Below, piece after piece: positions 44,120 through 53,382 of a stretch of 64,000 nucleotides of DNA; within the stretch, counting starts at the first letter, position 1; the number at the start of each line of letters is the position of its first letter. Under the pieces are notes generated by a model that did no database searches, was not told the DNA's origin, and worked only from the letters and a program-made list of their open reading frames with translations. Position numbers and translations under genes: made by a program. The DNA is taken from the NCBI GenBank assembly GCA_001314545.1, contig LIHN01000019.1:256150-320149 (forward strand), given 5' to 3'. Source of the stretch: Bacteroidetes bacterium HLUCCA01 (GTDB taxonomy: Bacteria > Bacteroidota > Rhodothermia > Balneolales > HLUCCA01).

Positions 44120-46204
44120 TTAATTGGTGAAATAAACACGCAGCCCGAAACGAATACGGCGGGAAGGCATCGGGAAAGGGGATGCCTCGTAATAACCGGC
44201 TTGTCCGAGTCCCTGGGCGATGTTTTCCCAGCGAAACAGGACCATCAGGGTCCGGACACGGGCGGTAAGGTCGAAGTCGAGTCGGGCGTAGGCGGGTACC
44301 TCGTCTGTCTGCCGGGCCGGCTCCCAGTAGTCGGCCTGCGGAATCCACGCGGCAGCGCGGTAAAAGTTGGGCGACAAAACCCCGTAAAATCCCGTTTTTA
44401 CATAGGCTGCGTTATCCAGAACATACCCTTTCCAATAGACCGATGCCTGGTTTCGGATCCGCAGCCCGCTGCCGTCAAGCAGTTGCGCCTCCAGCGAGAG
44501 ATTCTCACTGCGGTATTGCTGAAAAGTTGCCGATGCGTGTACCTCCCAGGATGGATGATTCCAGTTGAACTCAACCACCCCGCCCCACTGATTCACGTCC
44601 GGAACGCCGGCAAACATTGAATCTGCCCGAAGCACTACCATCCTTTCATGCTGATGAACATACCCGCGGGCTTGCAGCGTGACCGGGCCATCACCCGGCT
44701 GCACCGTAACTCCGGCTTCCAGTCGCTGCTGCCTGTACGAATCCAGCTGAGGGTTTCCGTTTATCGTACCTGTCCAGTAACGCTGCTGAATGGTTGGCGC
44801 CACCAGCCCTGTAAAGACCTGTCCGAAGATACGCAAGCCCCCAAAGGGCATGATCTCCGCGCCGAGACCGGCCTGTCCGGAGGCTGCCCCGTCACCACGG
44901 TACGCCGCCTGAAGGGTTACCGGAAGATGCAGCCGTGACGGGTCAATACCGGGAAGCCGGATCTGCCCGCGCAGATCGGTAAAAAAATGCGACCAGCCGC
45001 CCACGTTCAACGAGGGATTCTGCGAGGGTATCAAATGGTAATAACTGCCGCGTACCTCCCCGCGCAGCGGCAAAAACCGAAATGGTACCTTGTGTTGTAC
45101 AGCGGCATGGATTCCCTGATAACGGAATGAAGAAAACACGCCGGTACGCGCATAACTCCTGCGGTAACGGTCGTAGTACAGCAGCAGTCGGGTATCAGCC
45201 CGGCGCGACTGCACCGAATCAGTCCGGGCGGCCTCCCGACGCATCAGGGCTACCTGAATCTGGGTGTGCCGAACCGAGGAGCTGCCCGATGGATCGATGG
45301 CTGAGGTAAAGAACCGGCTGAAATTAAACGATGCCAGATCCGGTATCACATACCCGCCCGATTCATTGGCCTGAACTCCGTTGTACAAAATCATCGTCTG
45401 GGCCATGTACCGTTCGCTTAGATGAAACCAGGCCCGGGCCGACATCTGCCGGCTTTCGGTGAGGGCGCGCGGGTACTCCCCGGCAAAATTTTTCCCGTGG
45501 TACATCAGTTCCAGTCCCAGCCGATGCGTTGCCATTTGGGAAAGCTGCACCTCGGTACTGCGCAAATCGAACGAACTCTGTTCATATCGCACCCGGGTAC
45601 GCGGACGGCGAAGGTATATCCGATGCCATTCAATATCGGTCCGATGGGAAAGACCGGAGGTTGATTGACGCGCTGATATCAATCGCTCCAGGGAGAGATG
45701 GGCATACATTGGATTTTCCGTGACCGCGTTATGGGTACGCATCCCCTCCACGTACAGCTCCTGACGGTTCAGCGGCAGTCCGTCAATCAGGAAGAAGTCG
45801 GTCCGGTTGAACCCGCCCTGACGGTAGGGAAGTACACCGGGCTGGCGGGCCAGTTTATCCGACCATTCCAGCCACTGCGACCACCGGAGGGTGCTGTCGG
45901 TTTCGGTTTCCGTGGCGCCCGGAAAACTTGCCATGGTGAGCGGAAAGACGTTAAATCGCGTTTCCGTGGTATCCGATTGTATGGAAGCTGCATCGGAGGA
46001 AACTCCGGTGGTATCCGGGGCAGGGCGTAGCGTGTCTGAGGGTATGGTCGTCGCCTGCGGGTTTGAGCCATAGCTGAAATCGGCATGAATGCCGGTTGTA
46101 CCGTAGGTGAGCTGCGATCCTGCCGGAAGCGCGGCCGATGCCGCAATGGCCGGCAATATTGCCGGGAACAGCAAAATAGCCCGTATCCAGCAGGTGGGTT
46201 TCAT
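44120..46204 (-). CDS. TonB-dependent-receptor-like outer-membrane protein
   Basis: 694 residues with an N-terminal signal (residues 9-25). Residues 130-185 (FFLIDGLPLNRQEL...HLSLERLISARQST) resemble a reduced plug; the rest is a barrel rich in alternating aromatic residues and ends RIRFGLRVYFTN, a terminal segment of an outer-membrane strand. There is no TonB box or carboxypeptidase-like domain that I can see, so it may be a porin-like relative. Its ATG overlaps the cinA stop (ATGA read on the minus strand at 46204-46201), indicating coupled translation. Confidence 0.7.
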   Translation of the reverse strand: MKPTCWIRAILLFPAILPAIAASAALPAGSQLTYGTTGIHADFSYGSNPQATTIPSDTLRPAPDTTGVSSDAASIQSDTTETRFNVFPLTMASFPGATETETDSTLRWSQWLEWSDKLARQPGVLPYRQGGFNRTDFFLIDGLPLNRQELYVEGMRTHNAVTENPMYAHLSLERLISARQSTSGLSHRTDIEWHRIYLRRPRTRVRYEQSSFDLRSTEVQLSQMATHRLGLELMYHGKNFAGEYPRALTESRQMSARAWFHLSERYMAQTMILYNGVQANESGGYVIPDLASFNFSRFFTSAIDPSGSSSVRHTQIQVALMRREAARTDSVQSRRADTRLLLYYDRYRRSYARTGVFSSFRYQGIHAAVQHKVPFRFLPLRGEVRGSYYHLIPSQNPSLNVGGWSHFFTDLRGQIRLPGIDPSRLHLPVTLQAAYRGDGAASGQAGLGAEIMPFGGLRIFGQVFTGLVAPTIQQRYWTGTINGNPQLDSYRQQRLEAGVTVQPGDGPVTLQARGYVHQHERMVVLRADSMFAGVPDVNQWGGVVEFNWNHPSWEVHASATFQQYRSENLSLEAQLLDGSGLRIRNQASVYWKGYVLDNAAYVKTGFYGVLSPNFYRAAAWIPQADYWEPARQTDEVPAYARLDFDLTARVRTLMVLFRWENIAQGLGQAGYYEASPFPMPSRRIRFGLRVYFTN

Positions 46205-47493
46205 GTTTTCGCGTCCGAAAAAGTGAGACCGTACGGCAAGGTTTTGATGCCGCTGAGGTGACGGCGAAGTACATCCATCGCAATAACAGCAGATCGTTCT
46301 TTATTGACCAGCCGGTCGGGATACAGGGTGGCTTTCAGGGCCAGGTGGTGGTCCCGGCTCCAGAAGCCAATCCATACCGTACCTACAGGCTTCTCCGGTG
46401 TTCCCCCGCCCGGACCGGCCACTCCGGTGGTTGACAGACCAAAATCAGCACCGGTCTGCTGTGCAACACTGCGGGCCATATGCAGGGCTACGGGTTGGCT
46501 GACCGCACCATGTTCGTTGAGCATTGCCTCGGGCACACCCAGAACCCCGGTTTTCAGGGAGTTGGCGTAGGTTACCATTCCCCCCAAAAAAACAGCGCTG
46601 CTGCCGGGCACGTTGGTAATCAGGTGGGCGAGTTGTCCCCCGGTGCAGCTCTCGGCCACGGCCAGGGTTTTACCGGCTCCGGCCAGCTGACGCACCAGGG
46701 CGTGCTGTAATTCCTCACCCGGTTCCTGTGAAAAAATAAATTCATTGGCACGCGAGCGGATATGTTCCAGCAGTGGCCGGGCATTCTCGCGGGCCTGTGT
46801 GGTATCCGGGGCGTAGCTGGAGATTCGCAGTGTGATTCCGTGCGTATGGGGCAGATACGCCAGCGTGAGCGCTTCCCCGGTAAGGTGGGAGGTATCGCCG
46901 ATGATGATATCACTGAGATTACTCTCACCGATGCCGGTCAGCTGCAGGTAGTAGGCCGCATACGAAGCCCCCTCCCCGTTGATACGCTTGACCCGGGGCA
47001 TCACTTTATGGGTCATCAGGTATTTCATTTCACGCGGTACACCGGGAAGCACAGCCAGAAACCGGTTATTCCGCTCCAGCCACATCCCCGGAGCTGTTCC
47101 GGTTTTGTTAAACAGGACATCGGCTTTGGACAGCACATCGGCCTGGGCGTGGTTGGATACCGAAAAGGGCATCCCCCGCCGTTCAAATATGCCTTTCACG
47201 TGGTCAAATGTGGGCTGATGGCGAACCAGTACATCGTCATAGTAGCGCAGCAGCGTAGCTTTGGTGATATCATCGTGGGTCGGACCCAGTCCGCCGGTCA
47301 TAATAACCAGGTCGTTGCCGGCAAACAGCCGGTCCAGCGAACCGATAATCTGCCCGGCGTCATCGCCTATAGTCACCACTTCGGTGCAGCGAATGCCGTG
47401 TTCACTGAGCAATTGCCCGATCCAGGACGCGTTGGTGTTGATGGTGTCGCCCAGGAGGAGTTCCTGTCCGACCGATAGTATACTGGCTTTCAT
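46201..47493 (-). CDS. cinA: CinA family protein with C-terminal NMN amidohydrolase domain
   Basis: ATG 47493 (MKASILSVGQELLLGD) gives 430 residues; an upstream ATG at 47538 adds a poor N-terminus. Residues 1-170 are the MoCF-like ADP-ribose pyrophosphatase domain (TGGLGPTHDDITK). Residues about 265-425 are the PncC amidase (VAESCTGGQLAHLI, TGVAGPGGGTPEKPVGTVWIG). It recycles nicotinamide mononucleotide and pyridine by-products. Divergent from pgsA by 59 bases. Confidence 0.94.
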   Translation of the reverse strand: MKASILSVGQELLLGDTINTNASWIGQLLSEHGIRCTEVVTIGDDAGQIIGSLDRLFAGNDLVIMTGGLGPTHDDITKATLLRYYDDVLVRHQPTFDHVKGIFERRGMPFSVSNHAQADVLSKADVLFNKTGTAPGMWLERNNRFLAVLPGVPREMKYLMTHKVMPRVKRINGEGASYAAYYLQLTGIGESNLSDIIIGDTSHLTGEALTLAYLPHTHGITLRISSYAPDTTQARENARPLLEHIRSRANEFIFSQEPGEELQHALVRQLAGAGKTLAVAESCTGGQLAHLITNVPGSSAVFLGGMVTYANSLKTGVLGVPEAMLNEHGAVSQPVALHMARSVAQQTGADFGLSTTGVAGPGGGTPEKPVGTVWIGFWSRDHHLALKATLYPDRLVNKERSAVIAMDVLRRHLSGIKTLPYGLTFSDAKT

Positions 47494-47552
47494 CCGCTTA
47501 AGATAATGAGTTACGGGTTGCTGTGCATCGGAATGCATCCTATCTTTAATGC

Positions 47553-48149
47553 ATGAAAAACGTGCCCAATATCCTGAGCATGCTCCGCATTCTGCTCACC
47601 CCTTTGTTTGTCGTACTCTATGTACAAGACGAACCCCTCTACCGTTCATTGGGCATCGGGGTTTTCGGGATAGCAGCGGTAACCGATTACTTCGATGGAT
47701 ACATCGCCCGGGAATTCAACGCGGGATCGAAATTGGGCCGGTTTCTGGATCCTCTCGCCGATAAAGTACTCACATTCGCCGGGTTTGCCGTTCTTCCCTA
47801 TCTGAGTCAGGATGTTTTCCCCATCCTTCCGGTCGTTTTTATTGTACTCCGGGATATCTGGGTGACCATAATGCGAATGATTGCCAACCGTCAAAACCAC
47901 AGTATGCAGACCAGCTATTCGGCCAAGTTCAAAACCGCGGTACAGATGATTTATCTGCCGATAGCTCTGCTGGCCGGACTTTTCGTACAGGCCCAGGTGG
48001 CCCCTGTTGCGCTTTCGGAATGGCTTTTTTACTCGGGTATACTCACCTGGGGTTTGTACGCCGTAGCTGCTTTTACGGTCTATACCGCCCTTGAATACAT
48101 GGTTGCCAACAAAGCTATGTTTGCACGTGATGGCAGTGGTTCCAATTAA
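47553..48149 (+). CDS. pgsA: CDP-diacylglycerol-glycerol-3-phosphate 3-phosphatidyltransferase
   Basis: 198 residues with about five membrane helices. The CDP-alcohol phosphotransferase motif is complete: DYFDGYIAREFNAG, then KLGRFLDPLADK. It makes phosphatidylglycerol phosphate. The following pgpA overlaps it by 20 bases, so the two successive enzymes are translated together. Confidence 0.94.
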   Translation: MKNVPNILSMLRILLTPLFVVLYVQDEPLYRSLGIGVFGIAAVTDYFDGYIAREFNAGSKLGRFLDPLADKVLTFAGFAVLPYLSQDVFPILPVVFIVLRDIWVTIMRMIANRQNHSMQTSYSAKFKTAVQMIYLPIALLAGLFVQAQVAPVALSEWLFYSGILTWGLYAVAAFTVYTALEYMVANKAMFARDGSGSN

Positions 48150-48609
48150 AAAATGGGTGGGAACCGGTCTGGGATCGGGTTTACTGCCTGGTGCACCGGG
48201 AACCTGGGGCAGCCTGGCAGCACTGGTTCCGGCTGCGCTGTGCTGGTACTGGGCCGGGGTCTGGGGACTGGTCGGTGCCCTGATTGTTTTTTTGCTGCTG
48301 GGATTCTGGAGTGCACCCTGGTTTGAAACCCGCTACGGAGAAGATCCACCGCAATTTGTCATGGATGAGTGGGCCGGACAAATGATTCCCTTGTTTGCGG
48401 CTGCCAGTTTTACCCAGATTGAATGGCCTTATATCTGGATGGCAGCCTTTTTCACCTTCCGGCTATTTGATATCCTCAAACCCCTGGGAATCCGGCGTGC
48501 AGAGCAATACCGCGGTGCGTCAGGCATCATGCTGGATGATTTGCTGGCCGGCCTGTATGCATATTGCACAATTTTTTTCGTTATATTTATCTATTACACT
48601 TTTTTTTAA
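48130..48609 (+). CDS. pgpA: Phosphatidylglycerophosphatase A
   Basis: ATG 48130 (MAVVPIKKW) gives 159 residues; an in-frame ATG at 48091 is less likely. PgpA blocks: GSGLLPGAPGTWGSLAAL, FETRYGEDPPQFVMDEWAGQ and RRAEQYRGASGIMLDDLLAG. It dephosphorylates the PgsA product to phosphatidylglycerol at the inner membrane. Confidence 0.93.
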   Translation: MAVVPIKKWVGTGLGSGLLPGAPGTWGSLAALVPAALCWYWAGVWGLVGALIVFLLLGFWSAPWFETRYGEDPPQFVMDEWAGQMIPLFAAASFTQIEWPYIWMAAFFTFRLFDILKPLGIRRAEQYRGASGIMLDDLLAGLYAYCTIFFVIFIYYTFF

Positions 48610-48729
48610 AAAACAGGGTCCCGCGTCGTATAAACGCAACACTACAACGTTACTCACCGCGTTATGCTGTATTGACCTCCCTACCAAACGCAATCCGGCG
48701 GGTCCTGTTTCCTACTCACTGTTTTACCT

Positions 48730-49389
48730 ATGATTATCAACACTGAATTTTCGCGGGAACTGGCCCGTGAACTGCTCCGTATTAACGCGGTTGTGCTTCG
48801 ACCGAACGATCCTTTTGTATGGTCATCCGGATGGAATTCCCCCATCTATTGTGATAACCGGCTTACCCTGCTGTATCCTGAACTCCGCCGAAAAATGGCC
48901 GGTGAATTTGCCGCAAAAATCCGCGCCGATTTTCCGGAATCCAGTGTTATCACCGGTACCGCTACTGCGGGTATTCCCCATGCGGCATGGGTGGCCGACC
49001 AGCTCGATCTTCCCATGGCTTATGTCCGTGCAAAGGCGAAGGCCTACGGCATGGGCAACCAAATTGAGGGAGGTGTGCGCAAAGGCCAGCCTACGGTAGT
49101 CATTGAAGACCTCATATCAACCGGCGGTTCGGTAGTTTCCGTAATCGAAGCCCTTCAGTTTGTTGGAGCCAATGTACAGGCTGTATGTACCATATTTACG
49201 TATAATTTCGATACGGCCTCGTCCAGACTGCAGGAAGTCGGTGTACCGGTCTATGCCCTTACCGATTACACCACACTCATCGATGTCGCCCTGCAGGAAG
49301 GCTACATTAAAAACGAAGATCTGCAGTTACTTGCCGACTGGCGGTCCCACCCTGATACCTGGCCCAAGAAGTTAGCCGTTCACCCGTAA
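48730..49389 (+). CDS. pyrE: Orotate phosphoribosyltransferase
   Basis: 219 residues. The PRPP motif VVIEDLISTGGSV lies near residue 125; the N-terminal block FVWSSGWNSPIYCDNRL and YVRAKAKAYGMGNQIEG loop match PyrE. It adds ribose phosphate to orotate in pyrimidine synthesis. About 120 bases separate it from pgpA; miaB starts 13 bases after its stop. Confidence 0.95.
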   Translation: MIINTEFSRELARELLRINAVVLRPNDPFVWSSGWNSPIYCDNRLTLLYPELRRKMAGEFAAKIRADFPESSVITGTATAGIPHAAWVADQLDLPMAYVRAKAKAYGMGNQIEGGVRKGQPTVVIEDLISTGGSVVSVIEALQFVGANVQAVCTIFTYNFDTASSRLQEVGVPVYALTDYTTLIDVALQEGYIKNEDLQLLADWRSHPDTWPKKLAVHP

Positions 49390-49402
49390 ACAACCGAGTA
49401 AC

Positions 49403-50761
49403 GTGTCCAACAAAGCATTTTACATTGAATCGTACGGATGTGCGATGAACTTCGCAGATTCCGAAATCGTCAACTCCATTCTTATGGAGCATGGCAACCA
49501 TCCCGTAGACACCCCTGAGCAGGCCGACATCATCCTGGTGAATACCTGCTCCATCCGCGACAATGCGGAGGCCAAAATCTGGAACCGCCTGAAATTTTTC
49601 AGAAGCGTGAAACGCCAGAACCGCGATCTTACCGTTGGGGTACTGGGCTGTATGGCCGAACGGGTACGCGAGCGTTTTCTGGAAAAGGAAAAGCTGGTAG
49701 ACCTGGTGGTAGGACCGGACGCCTACCGCGAAATCCCGAACCTGCTGGCCGAGGTAGAAGATGGTCGTAAAGCGGTGAATGTAATTCTCTCGCTGGAGGA
49801 AACCTACGCCGATATCACACCCGTACGACGCGGCGGCAACGGGGTAACAGCCTTTATCTCCATTATGCGCGGCTGCGATAACATGTGCTCTTTCTGTGTA
49901 GTACCCTTCACCCGCGGGCGGGAACGCAGCCGGGCCATGCACTCCATTGTTGACGAGCTGCGCATGCTCAGTGATCAGGGCTACCGCGAAGTCACCCTGC
50001 TGGGCCAGAATGTCAATTCCTACAACGACGAGGGTACCCGCTTCGCAGAGCTCATGTACCAGGCAAGTTTGGTTGACCCCGAAATGCGCATCCGGTTTTC
50101 AACCTCCCATCCCAAGGACTTCCCCGATGAGCTGCTGCACGTCATCCGGGAGCAAAAAAATCTGTGCAATTACATCCATATTCCGGCGCAATCCGGCAAT
50201 AACGAAGTGCTTCGGCGTATGCGCCGACCCTACACGCGCGAGCAGTATCTGACGCTGCTGGATCGTATGCGGGAAATCATCCCCGGTGTGACGCTTTCCA
50301 CCGACATTATCACGGGTTTCTGCGGGGAAACCGAGCAGGAGCATCAGGATACCCTGTCTCTGATGGAAACCGTTCGCTATGAAATGGCCTACCTGTTTGC
50401 CTACTCTGAGCGGGAACGCACCCTGGCGCACCGTAAATTTGAGGACGATGTGCCCCAACACCTGAAACAACAACGGTTGCAGGAAATCATTGACGTACAA
50501 CGGGCCGGCGCTTTGGAGCGAAACCGTGATGAAATTGGTCGGCGGCATCTGGTTTTGGCTGAAAATCAAAGCAAACGCTCGGCCGACAAACTATCCGGTC
50601 GGACAGACACCAACAAAGTTGTTATATTTGACAGGAAGGATTTCAAACCCGGTGACTATGTAGAAGTAGTCATCCAGGATGCCACATCCGCTACCCTCTT
50701 CGGTGAGGGAATACAGGTCAGCAGCATCCGGGAGTTTGAACCGGAGTGGTTGCAGGTATGA
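49403..50761 (+). CDS. miaB: tRNA-2-methylthio-N6-dimethylallyladenosine synthase
   Basis: 452 residues from a GTG start. N-terminal MTTase domain ligates one cluster through Cys13, Cys49 and Cys83 (SYGCAMN, VNTCSIRD, LGCMAER). The radical-SAM cluster is Cys158-x3-Cys162-x2-Cys165 (GCDNMCSFC). A TRAM domain ends the protein. It thiomethylates A37 in tRNA. The sigma-54 activator and lptE follow, an order I recall as common in Bacteroidota. Confidence 0.96.
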   Translation: MSNKAFYIESYGCAMNFADSEIVNSILMEHGNHPVDTPEQADIILVNTCSIRDNAEAKIWNRLKFFRSVKRQNRDLTVGVLGCMAERVRERFLEKEKLVDLVVGPDAYREIPNLLAEVEDGRKAVNVILSLEETYADITPVRRGGNGVTAFISIMRGCDNMCSFCVVPFTRGRERSRAMHSIVDELRMLSDQGYREVTLLGQNVNSYNDEGTRFAELMYQASLVDPEMRIRFSTSHPKDFPDELLHVIREQKNLCNYIHIPAQSGNNEVLRRMRRPYTREQYLTLLDRMREIIPGVTLSTDIITGFCGETEQEHQDTLSLMETVRYEMAYLFAYSERERTLAHRKFEDDVPQHLKQQRLQEIIDVQRAGALERNRDEIGRRHLVLAENQSKRSADKLSGRTDTNKVVIFDRKDFKPGDYVEVVIQDATSATLFGEGIQVSSIREFEPEWLQV

Positions 50762-50781
50762 ACCGTTAATACGAGGTAGTT

Positions 50782-52065
50782 TTGGACGCAAAGGCCATTG
50801 GTGAAAAATACGGACTGATAGCCGCTTCAGAAGTGATGCAGTCTGTGATCAGCCAGGCCCGGCAGGTTGCCCCCACAGACATCACGGTATTGCTTCAGGG
50901 TGAAAGCGGGGTAGGCAAAGACGTACTGGCAAGAACCCTGCACGCTATGAGTAAACGTGCCGGTCAAAACATGGTGATTGTCAACTGCGGTGCCATCCCC
51001 GAAGGTATCATCGAAAGTGAACTTTTCGGTCATGAAAAAGGATCGTTCACCGGGGCCCATGAAGCGCGCGAGGGTTATTTTGAAAAAGCCGATGGAGGAA
51101 CCATATTCCTCGATGAAATCGGTGATACGCCCAAAAATGTACAGGTTAAACTGCTCCGCATTCTGGAAAACGGGGAGTTTTTCCGGGTTGGATCGGCCAA
51201 ACTGCGCAAAACCAACGCACGGATTATCACCGCTACCAATCGTGACCTGTGGAGCGATGTTCAGCGGGGGTCTTTCCGGGAAGACCTGTTCTACCGCCTC
51301 AATACCGTAACCATCCGCATACCTGCCTTACGGGAACGCCCCGAAGACGTGATTCCTATTTTCCGAAAATTTGTGGTCGACTTTTCACGACAGTATGACA
51401 GCGTTTTTCAGGGTTTTTCCGATGAAGCCCGGCAGCTGCTCACCTCCTATCGCTGGCCCGGGAACATCCGCGAACTTCGTAATGTTGCCGAACAGCTGGT
51501 AGTGCTGGAGAAATCCCGTTTCATTACCGCTGAAATTCTGCAAAAATACCTGAAAGGTCGCCAAAGTGTAGGTTCCACGGATAACCTGCCTATGGTATAC
51601 GCCACCAGCCACAACACTTCCTACGGACCGGAGGCATACCCTGCCGGCGGCGAGTCGGGAAGTCTGGGAAGCGGTGAACGTGAACTTATTTACCGGGCAC
51701 TGGTTGAAATGCGCGGGGAGATTGCAGAACTTAAAAAAATGCTTGGCGGATTTCTGTACAGGCAATATCAATCGGAATCGGGTGCACCCCGGCTATTGGG
51801 CTCAGCCGATCCCCTGCAATCGGTAGCATACCCGGATCAGCACCGTAACACAGCCTACCAGCCTGTGGATATCGGCGATGAGGACGCTGATGAAGATACA
51901 CTGAATCTTGGCGACGGAGACATCCCTTCACTGGAGCAGGCAGAGCGGTATCTGATCAGCAAGGCACTGGAACGCTATGAAGGCAATCGCCGCAAAGCCA
52001 GCGACGCCCTGGGTGTGAGTGAACGCACTTTATACCGTAAGATAGATCAATATAATTTATCGTAA
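50782..52065 (+). CDS. Sigma-54-dependent Fis-family activator lacking a sensor domain
   Basis: 427 residues from a TTG at 50782, supported by a GAGG ribosome site 6-9 bases upstream. Only about 15 residues precede the AAA+ domain, so no receiver or PAS/GAF input is present. The AAA+ domain has Walker A GESGVGKD, the sigma-54 contact loop as GSFTGA (common variant of GAFTGA), Walker B GGTIFLDEIGD and ALRERPEDV. After a disordered linker (about 265-380) comes a Fis-type helix-turn-helix (NRRKASDALGVSERTLYRKI). Activity may be controlled by level or by a partner. Confidence 0.9.
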   Translation: MDAKAIGEKYGLIAASEVMQSVISQARQVAPTDITVLLQGESGVGKDVLARTLHAMSKRAGQNMVIVNCGAIPEGIIESELFGHEKGSFTGAHEAREGYFEKADGGTIFLDEIGDTPKNVQVKLLRILENGEFFRVGSAKLRKTNARIITATNRDLWSDVQRGSFREDLFYRLNTVTIRIPALRERPEDVIPIFRKFVVDFSRQYDSVFQGFSDEARQLLTSYRWPGNIRELRNVAEQLVVLEKSRFITAEILQKYLKGRQSVGSTDNLPMVYATSHNTSYGPEAYPAGGESGSLGSGERELIYRALVEMRGEIAELKKMLGGFLYRQYQSESGAPRLLGSADPLQSVAYPDQHRNTAYQPVDIGDEDADEDTLNLGDGDIPSLEQAERYLISKALERYEGNRRKASDALGVSERTLYRKIDQYNLS

Positions 52066-52076
52066 CTTACGGCCGT

Positions 52077-52613
52077 ATGACTACTGTGAAATCCACCTAT
52101 CCCGGCCCCCTTCCCCTGATAAGTCTTTTGATGGCACTGATGCTGCTGCAATCAGGCTGCCTTCGGTACAGTTTCACCGGCGTTACCATCCCGGCCAATG
52201 TATCTACCATTTACATCCCCTTCTTTCAGGACAACTCCGGCAGCGGACTTTCCAACCTGAGCGACCAGCTCAATAATGCCCTTGTGAACCGGTTCGTGAA
52301 TCAGACCCGGCTGCGGCTGGTATCGGATCCCGCACAGGCCGACATCCTCATGGAGGGTGTTATCAACGCCTACAGTAATCGCCCCTTCAGCGTAGCCGGC
52401 GACCAAACCGCATCGCTGAACCGCGTTCAGGTATCGGTGCGGGCCAGCTATCAATATGCCGACGAGAACGATCCTCGCTGGTCGAAGGCCTTTACCGGCC
52501 AGGCCGAGTATGACCCGGCCGTCAATCCGCTGGACGGAGAGCTTGCAGCAGCCTCCGATGCTATGCAGCAAATCGCACAAAACATGTTCAACGACTCCGT
52601 TGGGAGGTGGTAA
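52077..52613 (+). CDS. lptE: LptE-family LPS-assembly lipoprotein
   Basis: 178 residues with lipobox LQSGC (Cys28). The mature part has the short LptE-like profile: TIYIPFFQDNSG, then QLNNALVNRFVNQTRLRLVSDPAQADILMEGVI. It should plug the LptD barrel and help insert lipopolysaccharide. It starts 11 bases after the sigma-54 activator and ends 4 bases before the TPR gene, so the genes form one operon. Confidence 0.88.
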   Translation: MTTVKSTYPGPLPLISLLMALMLLQSGCLRYSFTGVTIPANVSTIYIPFFQDNSGSGLSNLSDQLNNALVNRFVNQTRLRLVSDPAQADILMEGVINAYSNRPFSVAGDQTASLNRVQVSVRASYQYADENDPRWSKAFTGQAEYDPAVNPLDGELAAASDAMQQIAQNMFNDSVGRW

Positions 52614-52617
52614 CTTT

Positions 52618-53226
52618 ATGCCTGAAATTCCCTTTGAAATACCCGATTCGCTCAACAGCTACGTGAAAACCTTCGAGGAGTCGCCGGAAAAAGGCATAGC
52701 CAACCTGGAGGCCTACCTCGCCCGCCGCAGAAACGATGCCGTGGGTTATTTTCTGTTGGCCGTACTGTATGCATCCGATCAACAGGGTGATGCGGCCCGG
52801 AAAGCTGCTTCGCGGGCAAGGGCACTGGCACCGGGAAGTCACCTGCTGGAACACCTGCACTATTTTCTCAGCCACCCGGACGGGTTCAAAGCCTGGGTAC
52901 CCCAACAGCCGGATGTGGCACGTGCATCAGTTCGCTCCCACCCATCGGCCTCTACCCTTTCCGTTGATCTGGACGTACTCATATCACGACTCACACGGGC
53001 AGGCAGCAAGCGAATTGAAGTGAGTACTGAGCGTAAATCAGTGAGCCGGGGCGAGGATGACAAGGTCTTGAGCGATCTGGCCACGCCTACCCTGGCCGGC
53101 ATCTATGAAGCCCAGCTTAAATTTGAGGAGGCCATTGCTGTGTATGAACGACTCATCGCCATGCGCCCATCACAAAAAGGTATCTACGAGAACGAAATTG
53201 AGCGTATCCGCGAGCTGCTGTCCTGA
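52618..53226 (+). CDS. TPR-like repeat protein
   Basis: ATG 52618 with GGGAGG about 11 bases upstream gives 202 residues; longer in-frame readings overlap lptE. It has no signal peptide. Helical repeat segments at about 22-60 (GIANLEAYLARRRNDAVGYF) and 160-200 (LAGIYEAQLKFEEAIAVYER) are TPR-like; the middle is polar. Likely a scaffold. In the Bacteroidota order I remember, a protein of this kind follows lptE and precedes secG, which is not found here. Confidence 0.75.
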   Translation: MPEIPFEIPDSLNSYVKTFEESPEKGIANLEAYLARRRNDAVGYFLLAVLYASDQQGDAARKAASRARALAPGSHLLEHLHYFLSHPDGFKAWVPQQPDVARASVRSHPSASTLSVDLDVLISRLTRAGSKRIEVSTERKSVSRGEDDKVLSDLATPTLAGIYEAQLKFEEAIAVYERLIAMRPSQKGIYENEIERIRELLS

Positions 53227-53249
53227 CGGGCAGCACCCAGACCGTCGCA

Positions 53250-53375
53250 AAATCCTGAATGGCAACCTGGACGGACAACCCGACGGGTAAGCCTGACCGG
53301 CACAACCCTTGACCGGCAACCCCACACCGGCAACCCTGATCAGACAACCCCTGTCTGGCAACCCAGACCGGGGTA
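53250..53375. repeat. Degenerate short direct repeats
   Basis: Seven or eight imperfect copies of a unit around GGCAACCC (variants GGACAACCC, GGCACAACCC, AGACAACCC), spaced about 14-17 bases with GAC/ACC between them. The stretch fills the gap after the TPR gene and before the stop of the MBL gene. Spacers are too short and copies too uneven for CRISPR. It looks like an expanded simple repeat. Confidence 0.6.
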
Positions 53376-53382
53376 GTCCGGC

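Noticed and set aside
53250-53375. Possible CRISPR array
   Set aside because: Units are uneven, only about 8-10 bases are shared, spacers are 5-8 bases, and no cas genes are present.
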